Source: Steinernema hermaphroditum
Taxonomy: Eukaryota; Nematoda; Chromadorea; Rhabditida; Steinernematidae
Direction of reading: 5' to 3'
NCBI GenBank assembly: GCA_030435675.1
Contig: CM059624.1
Span: 99,218 to 163,217 of the forward strand
DNA length: 64,000 nucleotides
Positions within the stretch are counted from its first letter, which is position 1, and every line of letters begins with the position of its first letter. Under the pieces are notes generated by a model, which was not told the origin of the DNA, searched no databases, and worked only from the letters and a program-made list of their open reading frames with translations. Positions 47,338 through 59,918 of the stretch are shown in pieces. Made by a program: the position numbers and the translations under genes.

Positions 47338-50300
47338 AGTACCATAGCATTTTTATGACTGGATCTTGTAGAACTGCATGAGCCTGATCGAACGCGCCTA
47401 TTCCCGTTGGGATTACTGTGGACTATCTTAGTTTCCTGCAAAACTTTCAATTCGAGACAGCAGGGCCCTTGCTCACACCAAGAGCTCTGCATCTGACCCT
47501 CCTGCTCCAAAGTACCATGGCATTTTTGTGATTGGATCTTATAGAACTGCACGAGCCTGATCGAACGCGCCTACTCTCGTTGGATTTCCTGTGGACTATC
47601 TTAGTTTCCTGCAAAACTTTCAATTCGAGACAGATAGGGCCTTGTTCATGCAAAGAGTTCTGCATCTGACCCTCCTGCTCCAAAGTACCATAGCATTTTT
47701 ATGATTGGATCTTGTAGAACTGCACGAGCCTGATCGAACGCGCCTATTCCCGTTGGGATTACTGTGGACTATCTTAGTTTCCTGCAAAACTTTCAATTCG
47801 AGACAGCAGGGCCCTTGCTCACACCAAGAGCTCTGCATCTGACCCTCCTGCTCCAAAGTACCATGGCATTTTTGTGATTGGATCTTATAGAAATGCACGA
47901 GCCTGATCGAACGCGCCTACTCTCGTTGGATTTCCTGCGGACTATCTTAGTTTCCTGCAAAACTTTCAATTCGAGACAGATAGGGCCTTGTTCATACAAA
48001 GAGTTCTGCATCTGATCCTCCTGCTCCTAAGTACCATAGTATTTCTATGATTCCATCCTGTAGAACTGCACGAGCCTGATCGAACGCGCCTATTCCCGTT
48101 CGGATTACTGTGGACTATCTTAGTTTCCTGCAAAACTTTCAATTCGAGACAGATAGCGCCTTGTTCATGCAAAGAGTTCTGCATCTGACCCTCCTGCTCC
48201 AAAATACCATAGCATTTTTATGATTGGATCTTGTAGAACTGCACGAGCCTGATCGAACGCGCCTACTCTCGTTGGATTTCCTGCGGACTATCTTAGTTTC
48301 CTGCAAAACTTTCAATTCGAGACAGATAGGGCCTTGTTCATACAAAGAGTTCTGCATCTGACCCTCCTGCTCCAAAGTACCATAGCATTTTTATGATTCC
48401 ATCTTGTAGAACTGCACGAGCCTGATTGAACGCGCCTACTCTCGTTGGATTTGCTGTGGACTATCTTAGTTTCCTGCAAAACTTTCAATTCGAGACAGCA
48501 GGGCCCTTGCTCACACCAAGAGCTCTGCATCTGACCCTCCTGCTCCAAAGTACCATAGTATTTTTATGATTCCATCTTGTAGAACTGCACGAGCCTGATT
48601 GAACGCGCCTATTCCCGTTGGGATTACTGTGGACTATCTTAGTTTCCTGCAAAACTTTCAATTCGAGACAGCAGGGCCCTTGCTCACACCAAGAGCTCTG
48701 CATCTGACCCTCCTGCTCCAAAGTACCATAGCATTTTTATGATCGGATCTTGTAGAACTGCACGAGCCTGATTGAACGCGCCTACTCTCGTTGGATTTGC
48801 TGTGGACTATCTTAGTTTCCTGCAAAACTTTCAATTCGAGACAGCAGGGCCCTTGCTCACACCAAGAGCTCTGCATCTGACCCTCCTGCTCCAAAGTACC
48901 ATAGCATTTTTATGATTCCATCTTGTAGAACTGCACGAGCCTGATCGAACGCGCCTACTCTCGTTGGATTTCCTGTGGACTATCTTAGTTTCCTGCAAAA
49001 CTTTCAATTCGAGACAGTTAGGGCCTTGTTCATACAAAGAGTTATGCATCTGACCCCTCCTGCTCCAAAGTACCATAGGATTTTTATGATTGGATCTTGT
49101 AGAACTGCACGAGCCTGATCGAACGCGCCTACTCTCGTTGGATTTCCTGTGGACTATCTTAGTTTCCTGCAAAACTTTCAATTCGAGACAGATAGGGCCT
49201 TGTTCATGCAAAGAGTTCTGCATCTGACCCTCCTGCTCCAAAGTACCATAGCATTTTTATGATTGGATCTTGTAGAACTGCACGAGCCTGATCGAACGCG
49301 CCTATTCCCGTTCGGATTACTGTGGACTATCTTAGTTTCCTGCAAAACTTTCAATTCGAGACAGATAGGGCCTTGTTCATGCAAAGAGTTCTGCATCTGA
49401 CCCTCCTGCTCCAAAGTACCATAGCATTTTTATGATTGGATCTTGTAGAACTGCACGAGCCTGATCGAACGCGCCTACTCTCGTTGGATTTCCTGCGGAC
49501 TATCTTAGTTTCCTGCAAAACTTTCAATTCGAGACAGATAGGGCCTTGTTCATACAAAGAGTTCTGCATCTGACCCTCCTGCTCCAAAGTACCATAGTAT
49601 TTTTATGATTCCATCCTGTAGAACTGCACGAGCCTGATCGAACGCGCCTATTCCCGTTCGGATTACTGTGGACTATCTTAGTTTCCTGCAAAACTTTCAA
49701 TTCGAGACAGATAGGGCCTTGTTCATGCAAAGAGTTCTGCATCTGACCCTCCTGCTCCAAAGTACCATAGCATTTTTATGATTGGATCTTGTAGAACTGC
49801 ACGAGCCTGATCGAACGCGCCTACTCTCGTTGGATTTCCTGCGGACTATCTTAGTTTCCTGCAAAACTTTCAATTCGAGACAGATAGGGCCTTGTTCATA
49901 CAAAGAGTTCTGCATCTGACCCTCCTGCTCCAAAGTACCATAGCATTTTTATGATTGGATCTTGTAGAACTGCACGAGCCTGATCGAACGCGCCTACTCT
50001 CGTTGGATTTCCTGTGGACTATCTTAGTTTCCTGCAAAACTTTCAATTCGAGACAGATAGGGCCCTTGTTCATACAAAGAGTTCTGCATCTGACCCTCCT
50101 GCTCCAAAGTACCATAGCATTTTTATGATTGGATCTTGTAGAACTGCACGAGCCTGATCGAACGCGCCTATTCCCGTTGGGATTACTGTGGACTATCTTA
50201 GTTTCCTGCAAAACTTTCAATTCGAGACAGCAGGGCCCTTGCTCACACCAAGAGCTCTGCATCTGACCCTCCTGCTCCAAAGTACCATGGCATTTTTATG

Positions 50301-53300
50301 ATTGGATCTTGTAGAACTGCACGAGCCTGATCGAACGCGCCTACTCTCGTTGGATTTCCTGTGGACTATCTTAGTTTCCTGCAAAACTTTCAATTCGAGA
50401 CAGATAGGGCCTTGTTCATGCAAAGAGTTCTGCATCTGACCCTCCTGCTCCAAAGTACCATAGCATTTTTATGATTGGATCTTGTAGAACTGCACGAGCC
50501 TGATCGAACGCGCCTATTCCCGTTGGGATTACTGTGGACTATCTTAGTTTCCTGCAAAACTTTCAATTCGAGACAGCAGGGCCCTTGCTCACACCAAGAG
50601 CTCTGCATCTGACCCTCCTGCTCCAAAGTACCATGGCATTTTTGTGATTGGATCTTATAGAACTGCACGAGCCTGATCGAACGCGCCTACTCTCGTTGGA
50701 TTTCCTGCGGACTATCTTAGTTTCCTGCAAAACTTTCAATTCGAGACAGATAGGGCCTTGTTCATACAAAGAGTTCTGCATCTGACCCTCCTGCTCCAAA
50801 GTACCATAGTATTTTTATGATTCCATCTTGTAGAACTGCACGAGCCTGATCGAACGCGCCTATTCCCGTTCGGATTACTGTGGACTATCTTAGTTTCCTG
50901 CAAAACTTTCAATTCGAGACAGATAGGGCCTTGTTCATGCAAAGAGTTCTGCATCTGACCCTCCTGCTCCAAAGTACCATAGCATTTTTATGATTGGATC
51001 TTGTAGAACTGCACGAGCCTGATCGAACGCGCCTACTCTCGTTGGATTTCCTGTGGACTATCTTAGTTTCCTGCAAAACTTTCAATTCGAGACAGATAGG
51101 GCCTTGTTCATACAAAGAGTTCTGCATCTGACCCTCCTGCTCCAAAGTACCATAGCATTTTTATGATTCGATCTTGTAGAACTGCACGAGCCTGATTGAA
51201 CGCGCCTACTCTCGTTGGATTTGCTGTGGACTATCTTAGTTTCCTGCAAAACTTTCAATTCGAGACAGCAGGGCCCTTGCTCACACCAAGAGCTCTGCAT
51301 CTGACCCTCCTGCTCCAAAGTACCATAGCATTTTTATGATTCGATCTTGTAGAACTGCACGAGCCTGATCGAACGCGCCTATTCCCGTTGGGATTACTGT
51401 GGACTATCTTAGTTTCCTGCAAAACTTTCAATTCGAGACAGCAGGGCCCTTGCTCACACCAAGAGCTCTGCATCTGACCCTCCTGCTCCAAAGTACCATA
51501 GCATTTTTATGATTGGATCTTGTAGAACTGCACGAGCCTGATCGAACGCGCCTACTCTCGTTGGATTTCCTGTGGACTATCTTAGTTTCCTGCAAAACTT
51601 TCAATTCGAGACAGCAGGGCCCTTGCTCACACCAAGAGCTCTGCATCTGACCCTCCTGCTCCAAAGTACCATAGCATTTTTATGATTCCATCTTGTAGAA
51701 CTGCACGAGCCTGATCGAACGCGCCTACTCTCGTTGGATTTCCTGTGGACTATCTTAGTTTCCTGCAAAACTTTCAATTCGAGACAGTTAGGGCCTTGTT
51801 CACACAAAGAGTTATGCATCTGACCCCTCCGCTCCAAAGTACCATAGCATTTTTATGATTGGATCTTGTAGAACTGCACGAGCCTGATCGAACGCGCCTA
51901 CTCTCGTTGGATTTCCTGTGGACTATCTTAGTTTCCTGCAAAACTTTCAATTCGAGACAGATAGGGCCCTTGTTCATGCAAAGAGTTCTGCATCTGACCC
52001 TCCTGCTCCAAAGTACCATAGCATTTTTATGATTGGATCTTGTAGAACTGCACGAGCCTGATCGAACGCGCCTATTCCCGTTCGGATTACTGTGGACTAT
52101 CTTAGTTTCCTGCAAAACTTTCAATTCGAGACAGATAGGGCCCTTGTTCATACAAAGAGTTCTGCATCTGACCCTCCTGCTCCAAAGTACCATAGCATTT
52201 TTATGATTGGATCTTGTAGAACTGCACGAGCCTGATCGAACGCGCCTACTCTCGTTGGATTTCCTGCGGACTATCTTAGTTTCCTGCAAAACTTTCAATT
52301 CGAGACAGATAGGGCCTTGTTCATACAAAGAGTTCTGCATCTGACCCTCCTGCTCCAAAGTACCATAGCATTTTTATGATTGGATCTTGTAGAACTGCAC
52401 GAGCCTGATCGAACGCGCCTACTCTCGTTGGGATTTCCTGTGGACTATCTTAGTTTCCTGCAAAACTTTCAATTCGAGACAGCAGGGCCCTTGCTCACAC
52501 CAAGAGCTCTGCATCTGACCCTCCTGCTCCAAAGTACCATGGCATTTTTGTGATTGGATCTTATAGAACTGCACGAGCCTGATCGAACGCGCCTACTCGC
52601 GTTGGATTTCCTGTGGACTATCTTAGTTTCCTGCAAAACTTTCAATTCGAGACAGATAGGGCCTTGTTCATACAAAGAGTTCTGCATCTGACCCTCCTGC
52701 TCCAAAGTACCATAGTATTTTTATGATTCGATCTTGTAGAACTGCACGAGCCTGATTGAACGCGCCTATTCCCGTTGGGATTACTGTGGACTATCTTAGT
52801 TTCCTGCAAAACTTTCAATTCGAGACAGACAGGGCCCTTGCTCACACCAAGAGCTCTGCATCTGACCCTCCTGCTCCAAAGTACCATAGCATTTTTATGA
52901 TTGGATCTTGTAGAACTGCACGAGCCTGATCGAACGCGCCTACTCTCGTTGGATTTCCTGTGGACTATCTTAGTTTCCTGCAAAACTTTCAATTCGAGAC
53001 AGCAGGGCCCTTGCTCACACCAAGAGCTCTGCATCTGACCCTCCTGCTCCAAAGTACCATAGCATTTTTATGATTCGATCTTGTAGAACTGCACGAGCCT
53101 GATCGAACGCGCCTACTCTCGTTGGATTTCCTGTGGACTATCTTAGTTTCCTGCAAAACTTTCAATTCGAGACAGTTAGGGCCTTTGTTCATACAAAGAG
53201 TTCTGCATCTGACCCCTCCTGCTCCAAAGTACCATAGCATTTTTATGATTGGATCTTGTAGAACTGCACGAGCCTGATCGAACGCGCCTACTCTCGTTGG

Positions 53301-54203
53301 ATTTCCTGTGGACTATCTTAGTTTCCTGCAAAACTTTCAATTCGAGACAGATAGGGCCTTGTTCATACAAAGAGTTCTGCATCTGACCCTCCTGCTCCAA
53401 AGTACCATAGCATTTTTATGATTGGATCTTGTAGAACTGCACGAGCCTGATCGAACGCGCCTATTCCCGTTCGGATTTACTGTGGACTATCTTAGTTTCC
53501 TGCAAAACTTTCAATTCGAGACAGATAGGGCCCTTGTTCATACAAAGAGTTCTGCATCTGACCCTCCTGCTCCAAAGTACCATAGCATTTTTATGATTGG
53601 ATCTTGTAGAACTGCACGAGCCTGATCGAACGCGCCTACTCTCGTTGGATTTCCTGTGGACTATCTTAGTTTCCTGCAAAACTTTCAATTCGAGACAGAT
53701 AGGGCCTTGTTCATACAAAGAGTTCTGCATCTGACCCTCCTGCTCCAAAGTACCATAGCATTTTTATGATTGGATCTTGTAGAACTGCACGAGCCTGATC
53801 GAACGCGCCTACTCTCGTTGGATTTCCTGTGGACTATCTTAGTTTCCTGCAAAACTTTCAATTCGAGACAGCAGGGCCCTTGCTCACACCAAGAGCTCTG
53901 CATCTGACCCTCCTGCTCCAAAGTACCATGGCATTTTTGTGATTGGATCTTATAGAACTGCACGAGCCTGATCGAACGCGCCTACTCTCGTTGGATTTCC
54001 TGTGGACTATCTTAGTTTCCTGCAAAACTTTCAATTCGAGACAGATAGGGCCTTGTTCATACAAAGAGTTCTGCATCTGACCCTCCTGCTCCAAAGTACC
54101 ATAGCATTTTTATGATTGGATCTTGTAGAACTGCACGAGCCTGATCGAACGCGCCTATTCCCGTTGGGATTACTGTGGACTATCTTAGTTTCCTGCAAAA
54201 CTT
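47338..54203 (-). repeat. Reverse satellite domain 8, mixed units
   Basis: Reverse units, almost all 173 or 174 bp, with no 12-bp deletions. A form with gatcgaatcat on the unit strand (gattcgatc on the plus strand near 51,167, 51,338, 52,726 and 53,074) appears here and was not seen left of the switch. Further cataactc units occur near 49,043 and 51,808. Units with gatggaatcat and an aatactatgg-type change (plus strand catagtattttt) recur near 48,047, 48,555, 49,593, 50,806 and 52,711. W and L units are mixed without long regular alternation. The unit at 47,950-48,060 has several private changes (gatcctcctgctcctaag, tatttctatg). Confidence 0.85.
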
Positions 54204-55762
54204 TCAATTCGAGACAGCAGGGCCCTTGCTCACACCAAGAGCTCTGCATCTGACCCTCCTGCTCCAAAGTACCATGGCATTTTTGTGATTGGATCTTATA
54301 GAACTGCACGAGCCTGATCGAACGCGCCTACTCTCGTTGGATTTCCTGTGGACTATCTTAGTTTCCTGCAAAACTTTCAATTCGAGACAGTTAGGGCCTT
54401 GTTCATACAAAGAGTTCTGCATCTGACCCTCCTGCTCCAAACTACCATAGCATTTTTATGATTGGATCTTGTAGAACTGCACGAGCCTGATCGAACGCGC
54501 CTACTCTCGTTGGATTTCCTGTGGACTATCTTAGTTTCCTGCAAAACTTTCAATTCGAGACAGATAGGGCCTTGTTCATACAAAGAGTTCTGCATCTGAC
54601 CCTCCTGCTCCAAAGTACCATAGCATTTTTATGATTCGATCTTGTAGAACTGCACGAGCCTGATCGAACGCGCCTATTCCCGTTGGGATTACTGTGGACT
54701 ATCTTAGTTTCCTGCAAAACTTTCAATTCGAGACAGCAGGGCCCTTGCTCACACCAAGAGCTCTGCATCTGACCCTCCTGCTCCAAAGTACCATGGCATT
54801 TTTGTGATTGGATCTTATAGAACTGCACGAGCCTGATCGAACGCGCCTACTCTCGTTGGATTTCCTGTGGACTATCTTAGTTTCCTGCAAAACTTTCAAT
54901 TCGAGACAGATAGGGCCTTGTTCATACAAAGAGTTCTGCATCTGACCCTCCTGCTCCAAAGTACCATAGTATTTTTATGATTCCATCTTGTAGAACTGCA
55001 CGAGCCTGATTGAACGCGCCTATTCCCGTTCGGATTTACTGTGGACTATCTTAGTTTCCTGCAAAACTTTCAATTCGAGACAGATAGGGCCCTTGTTCAT
55101 ACAAAGAGTTCTGCATCTGACCCTCCTGCTCCAAAGTACCATAGCATTTTTATGATTGGATCTTGTAGAACTGCACGAGCCTGATCGAACGCGCCTACTC
55201 TCGTTGGATTTACTGTGGACTATCTTAGTTTCCTGCAAAACTTTCAATTCGAGACAGATAGGGCCTTGTTCATACAAAGAGTTCTGCATCTGACCCTCCT
55301 GCTCCAAAGTACCATAGCATTTTTATGATTGGATCTTGTAGAACTGCACGAGCCTGATCGAACGCGCCTACTCTCGTTGGATTTCCTGTGGACTATCTTA
55401 GTTTCCTGCAAAACTTTCAATTCGAGACAGCAGGGCCCTTGCTCACACCAAGAGCTCTGCATCTGACCCTCCTGCTCCAAAGTACCATAGCATTTTTATG
55501 ATTGGATCTTGTAGAACTGCACGAGCCTGATCGAACGCGCCTACTCTCGTTGGATTTCCTGTGGACTATCTTAGTTTCCTGCAAAACTTTCAATTCGAGA
55601 CAGATAGGGCCTTGTTCATACAAAGAGTTCTGCATCTGACCCTCCTGCTCCAAAGTACCATAGCATTTTTATGATTGGATCTTGTAGAACTGCACGAGCC
55701 TGATCGAACGCGCCTATTCCCGTTGGGATTACTGTGGACTATCTTAGTTTCCTGCAAAACTT
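54204..55762 (-). repeat. Reverse HOR with four-unit core, 9 units (1,559 bp)
   Basis: From low to high coordinate the core is: a ccatgg/ctataag unit preceded by ggccctaactg, a unit with the marker change ccaaactacc on the plus strand (variant base at 54,442; elsewhere ccaaagtacc), a W unit with 'taatcccaacggg' and a ccatgg/ctataag unit. The core is followed by five variable units, including 174-bp L units with 'gtccacagtaaatcc'. The next core starts 1,559 bp later. Confidence 0.75.
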
Positions 55763-57148
55763 TCAATTCGAGACAGCAGGGCCCTTGCTCACACCAAGAG
55801 CTCTGCATCTGACCCTCCTGCTCCAAAGTACCATGGCATTTTTGTGATTGGATCTTATAGAACTGCACGAGCCTGATCGAACGCGCCTACTCTCGTTGGA
55901 TTTCCTGTGGACTATCTTAGTTTCCTGCAAAACTTTCAATTCGAGACAGTTAGGGCCTTGTTCATACAAAGAGTTCTGCATCTGACCCTCCTGCTCCAAA
56001 CTACCATAGCATTTTTATGATTGGATCTTGTAGAACTGCACGAGCCTGATCGAACGCGCCTACTCTCGTTGGATTTCCTGTGGACTATCTTAGTTTCCTG
56101 CAAAACTTTCAATTCGAGACAGATAGGGCCTTGTTCATGCAAAGAGTTCTGCATCTGACCCTCCTGCTCCAAAGTACCATAGCATTTTTATGATTGGATC
56201 TTGTAGAACTGCACGAGCCTGATCGAACGCGCCTATTCCCGTTGGGATTACTGTGGACTATCTTAGTTTCCTGCAAAACTTTCAATTCGAGACAGCAGGG
56301 CCCTTGCTCACACCAAGAGCTCTGCATCTGACCCTCCTGCTCCAAAGTACCATGGCATTTTTGTGATTGGATCTTATAGAACTGCACGAGCCTGATCGAA
56401 CGCGCCTACTCTCGTTGGATTTCCTGTGGACTATCTTAGTTTCCTGCAAAACTTTCAATTCGAGACAGATAGGGCCTTGTTCATACAAAGAGTTCTGCAT
56501 CTGACCCTCCTGCTCCAAAGTACCATAGCATTTTTATGATTGGATCTTGTAGAACTGCACGAGCCTGATCGAACGCGCCTATTCCCGTTGGGATTACTGT
56601 GGACTATCTTAGTTTCCTGCAAAACTTTCAATTCGAGACAGACAGGGCCCTTGCTCACACCAAGAGCTCTGCATCTGACCCTCCTGCTCCAAAGTACCAT
56701 AGCATTTTTATGATTGGATCTTGTAGAACTGCACGAGCCTGATCGAACGCGCCTACTCTCGTTGGATTTCCTGTGGACTATCTTAGTTTCCTGCAAAACT
56801 TTCAATTCGAGACAGATAGGGCCCTTGTTCATACAAAGAGTTCTGCATCTGACCCTCCTGCTCCAAAGTACCATAGCATTTTTATGATTGGATCTTGTAG
56901 AACTGCACGAGCCTGATCGAACGCGCCTACTCTCGTTGGATTTCCTGTGGACTATCTTAGTTTCCTGCAAAACTTTCAATTCGAGACAGATAGGGCCTTG
57001 TTCATACAAAGAGTTCTGCATCTGACCCTCCTGCTCCAAAGTACCATAGCATTTTTATGATTGGATCTTGTAGAACTGCACGAGCCTGATCGAACGCGCC
57101 TATTCCCGTTGGGATTACTGTGGACTATCTTAGTTTCCTGCAAAACTT
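55763..57148 (-). repeat. Reverse HOR with four-unit core, 8 units (1,386 bp)
   Basis: Same core order as at 54,204, with the ccaaactacc marker base at 56,001. Four further units follow; two of them are 174 bp, accounting for 1,386 rather than 1,384. In this copy the marker unit is followed by ttcatgcaaag rather than ttcatacaaag. Confidence 0.75.
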
Positions 57149-58532
57149 TCAATTCGAGACAGCAGGGCCCTTGCTCACACCAAGAGCTCTGCATCTGACC
57201 CTCCTGCTCCAAAGTACCATGGCATTTTTGTGATTGGATCTTATAGAACTGCACGAGCCTGATCGAACGCGCCTACTCGCGTTGGATTTCCTGTGGACTA
57301 TCTTAGTTTCCTGCAAAACTTTCAATTCGAGACAGTTAGGGCCTTGTTCATACAAAGAGTTCTGCATCTGACCCTCCTGCTCCAAACTACCATAGCATTT
57401 TTATGATTGGATCTTGTAGAACTGCACGAGCCTGATCGAACGCGCCTACTCTCGTTGGATTTCCTGTGGACTATCTTAGTTTCCTGCAAAACTTTCAATT
57501 CGAGACAGATAGGGCCTTGTTCATACAAAGAGTTCTGCATCTGACCCTCCTGCTCCAAAGTACCATAGCATTTTTATGATTGGATCTTGTAGAACTGCAC
57601 GAGCCTGATCGAACGCGCCTATTCCCGTTGGGATTACTGTGGACTATCTTAGTTTCCTGCAAAACTTTCAATTCGAGACAGCAGGGCCCTTGCTCACACC
57701 AAGAGCTCTGCATCTGACCCTCCTGCTCCAAAGTACCATGGCATTTTTGTGATTGGATCTTATAGAACTGCACGAGCCTGATCGAACGCGCCTACTCTCG
57801 TTGGATTTCCTGCGGACTATCTTAGTTTCCTGCAAAACTTTCAATTCGAGACAGATAGGGCCTTGTTCATACAAAGAGTTCTGCATCTGACCCTCCTGCT
57901 CCAAAGTACCATAGTATTTTTATGATTCCATCTTGTAGAACTGCACGAGCCTGATTGAACGCGCCTATTCCCGTTGGATTTACTGTGGACTATCTTAGTT
58001 TCCTGCAAAACTTTCAATTCGAGACAGATAGGGCCTTGTTCATACAAAGAGTTCTGCATCTGACCCTCCTGCTCCAAAGTACCATAGCATTTTTATGATT
58101 GGATCTTGTAGAACTGCACGAGCCTGATCGAACGCGCCTATTCCCGTTGGATTTACTGTGGACTATCTTAGTTTCCTGCAAAACTTTCAATTCGAGACAG
58201 ATAGGGCCTTGTTCATACAAAGAGTTCTGCATCTGACCCTCCTGCTCCAAAGTACCATAGCATTTTTATGATTGGATCTTGTAGAACTGCACGAGCCTGA
58301 TCGAACGCGCCTACTCTCGTTGGATTTCCTGTGGACTATCTTAGTTTCCTGCAAAACTTTCAATTCGAGACAGATAGGGCCTTGTTCATACAAAGAGTTC
58401 TGCATCTGACCCTCCTGCTCCAAAGTACCATAGCATTTTTATGATTCCATCTTGTAGAACTGCACGAGCCTGATCGAACGCGCCTATTCCCGTTGGGATT
58501 ACTGTGGACTATCTTAGTTTCCTGCAAAACTT
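57149..58532 (-). repeat. Reverse HOR with four-unit core, 8 units (1,384 bp)
   Basis: Same core order, with the marker base at 57,387. The first unit has the variant ctactcgcgttgg near 57,276, shared with the next copy and with a unit near 52,595. The variable part contains two units with 'gtaaatccaacgggaat' on the unit strand. All eight units are 173 bp, giving exactly 1,384 bp. Confidence 0.75.
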
Positions 58533-59918
58533 TCAATTCGAGACAGCAGGGCCCTTGCTCACACCAAGAGCTCTGCATCTGACCCTCCTGCTCCAAAGTA
58601 CCATGGCATTTTTGTGATTGGATCTTATAGAACTGCACGAGCCTGATCGAACGCGCCTACTCGCGTTGGATTTCCTGTGGACTATCTTAGTTTCCTGCAA
58701 AACTTTCAATTCGAGACAGTTAGGGCCTTGTTCATACAAAGAGTTCTGCATCTGACCCTCCTGCTCCAAACTACCATAGCATTTTTATGATTGGATCTTG
58801 TAGAACTGCACGAGCCTGATCGAACGCGCCTACTCTCGTTGGATTTCCTGTGGACTATCTTAGTTTCCTGCAAAACTTTCAATTCGAGACAGATAGGGCC
58901 TTGTTCATACAAAGAGTTCTGCATCTGACCCTCCTGCTCCAAAGTACCATAGCATTTTTATGATTGGATCTTGTAGAACTGCACGAGCCTGATCGAACGC
59001 GCCTATTCCCGTTGGGATTACTGTGGACTATCTTAGTTTCCTGCAAAACTTTCAATTCGAGACAGCAGGGCCCTTGCTCACACCAAGAGCTCTGCATCTG
59101 ACCCTCCTGCTCCAAAGTACCATGGCATTTTTGTGATTGGATCTTATAGAACTGCACGAGCCTGATCGAACGCGCCTACTCTCGTTGGATTTCCTGTGGA
59201 CTATCTTAGTTTCCTGCAAAACTTTCAATTCGAGACAGATAGGGCCTTGTTCATACAAAGAGTTCTGCATCTGACCCTCCTGCTCCAAAGTACCATAGCA
59301 TTTTTATGATTCCATCTTGTAGAACTGCACGAGCCTGATCGAACGCGCCTATTCCCGTTGGGATTACTGTGGACTATCTTAGTTTCCTGCAAAACTTTCA
59401 ATTCGAGACAGATAGGGCCCTTGATCAAACAAAGAGTTCTGCATCTGACCCTCCTGCTCCAAAGTACCATAGCATTTTTATGATTGGATCTTGTAGAACT
59501 GCACGAGCCTGATCGAACGCGCCTACTCCCGTTGGATTTACTGTGGACTATCTTAGTTTCCTGCAAAACTTTCAATTCGAGACAGATAGGGCCCTTGTTC
59601 ATACAAAGAGTTCTGCATCTGACCCTCCTGCTCCAAAGTACCATAGCATTTTTATGATTGGATCTTGTAGAACTGCACGAGCCTGATCGAACGCGCCTAC
59701 TCTCGTTGGATTTCCTGTGGACTATCTTAGTTTCCTGCAAAACTTTCAATTCGAGACAGATAGGGCCTTGTTCATACAAAGAGTTCTGCATCTGACCCTC
59801 CTGCTCCAAAGTACCATAGCATTTTTATGATTCCATCTTGTAGAACTGCACGAGCCTGATCGAACGCGCCTACTCTCGTTGGATTTACTGTGGACTATCT
59901 TAGTTTCCTGCAAAACTT
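58533..59918 (-). repeat. Reverse HOR with four-unit core, last recognisable copy
   Basis: Core order repeated, marker base at 58,771, and ctactcgcgttgg near 58,660 as in the previous copy. After the core the order becomes irregular, with cccttgatcaaacaaag near 59,418 as a private change. No new core begins at the expected 59,917. A partial core without the marker base is visible at 62,522-62,867. Confidence 0.65.
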
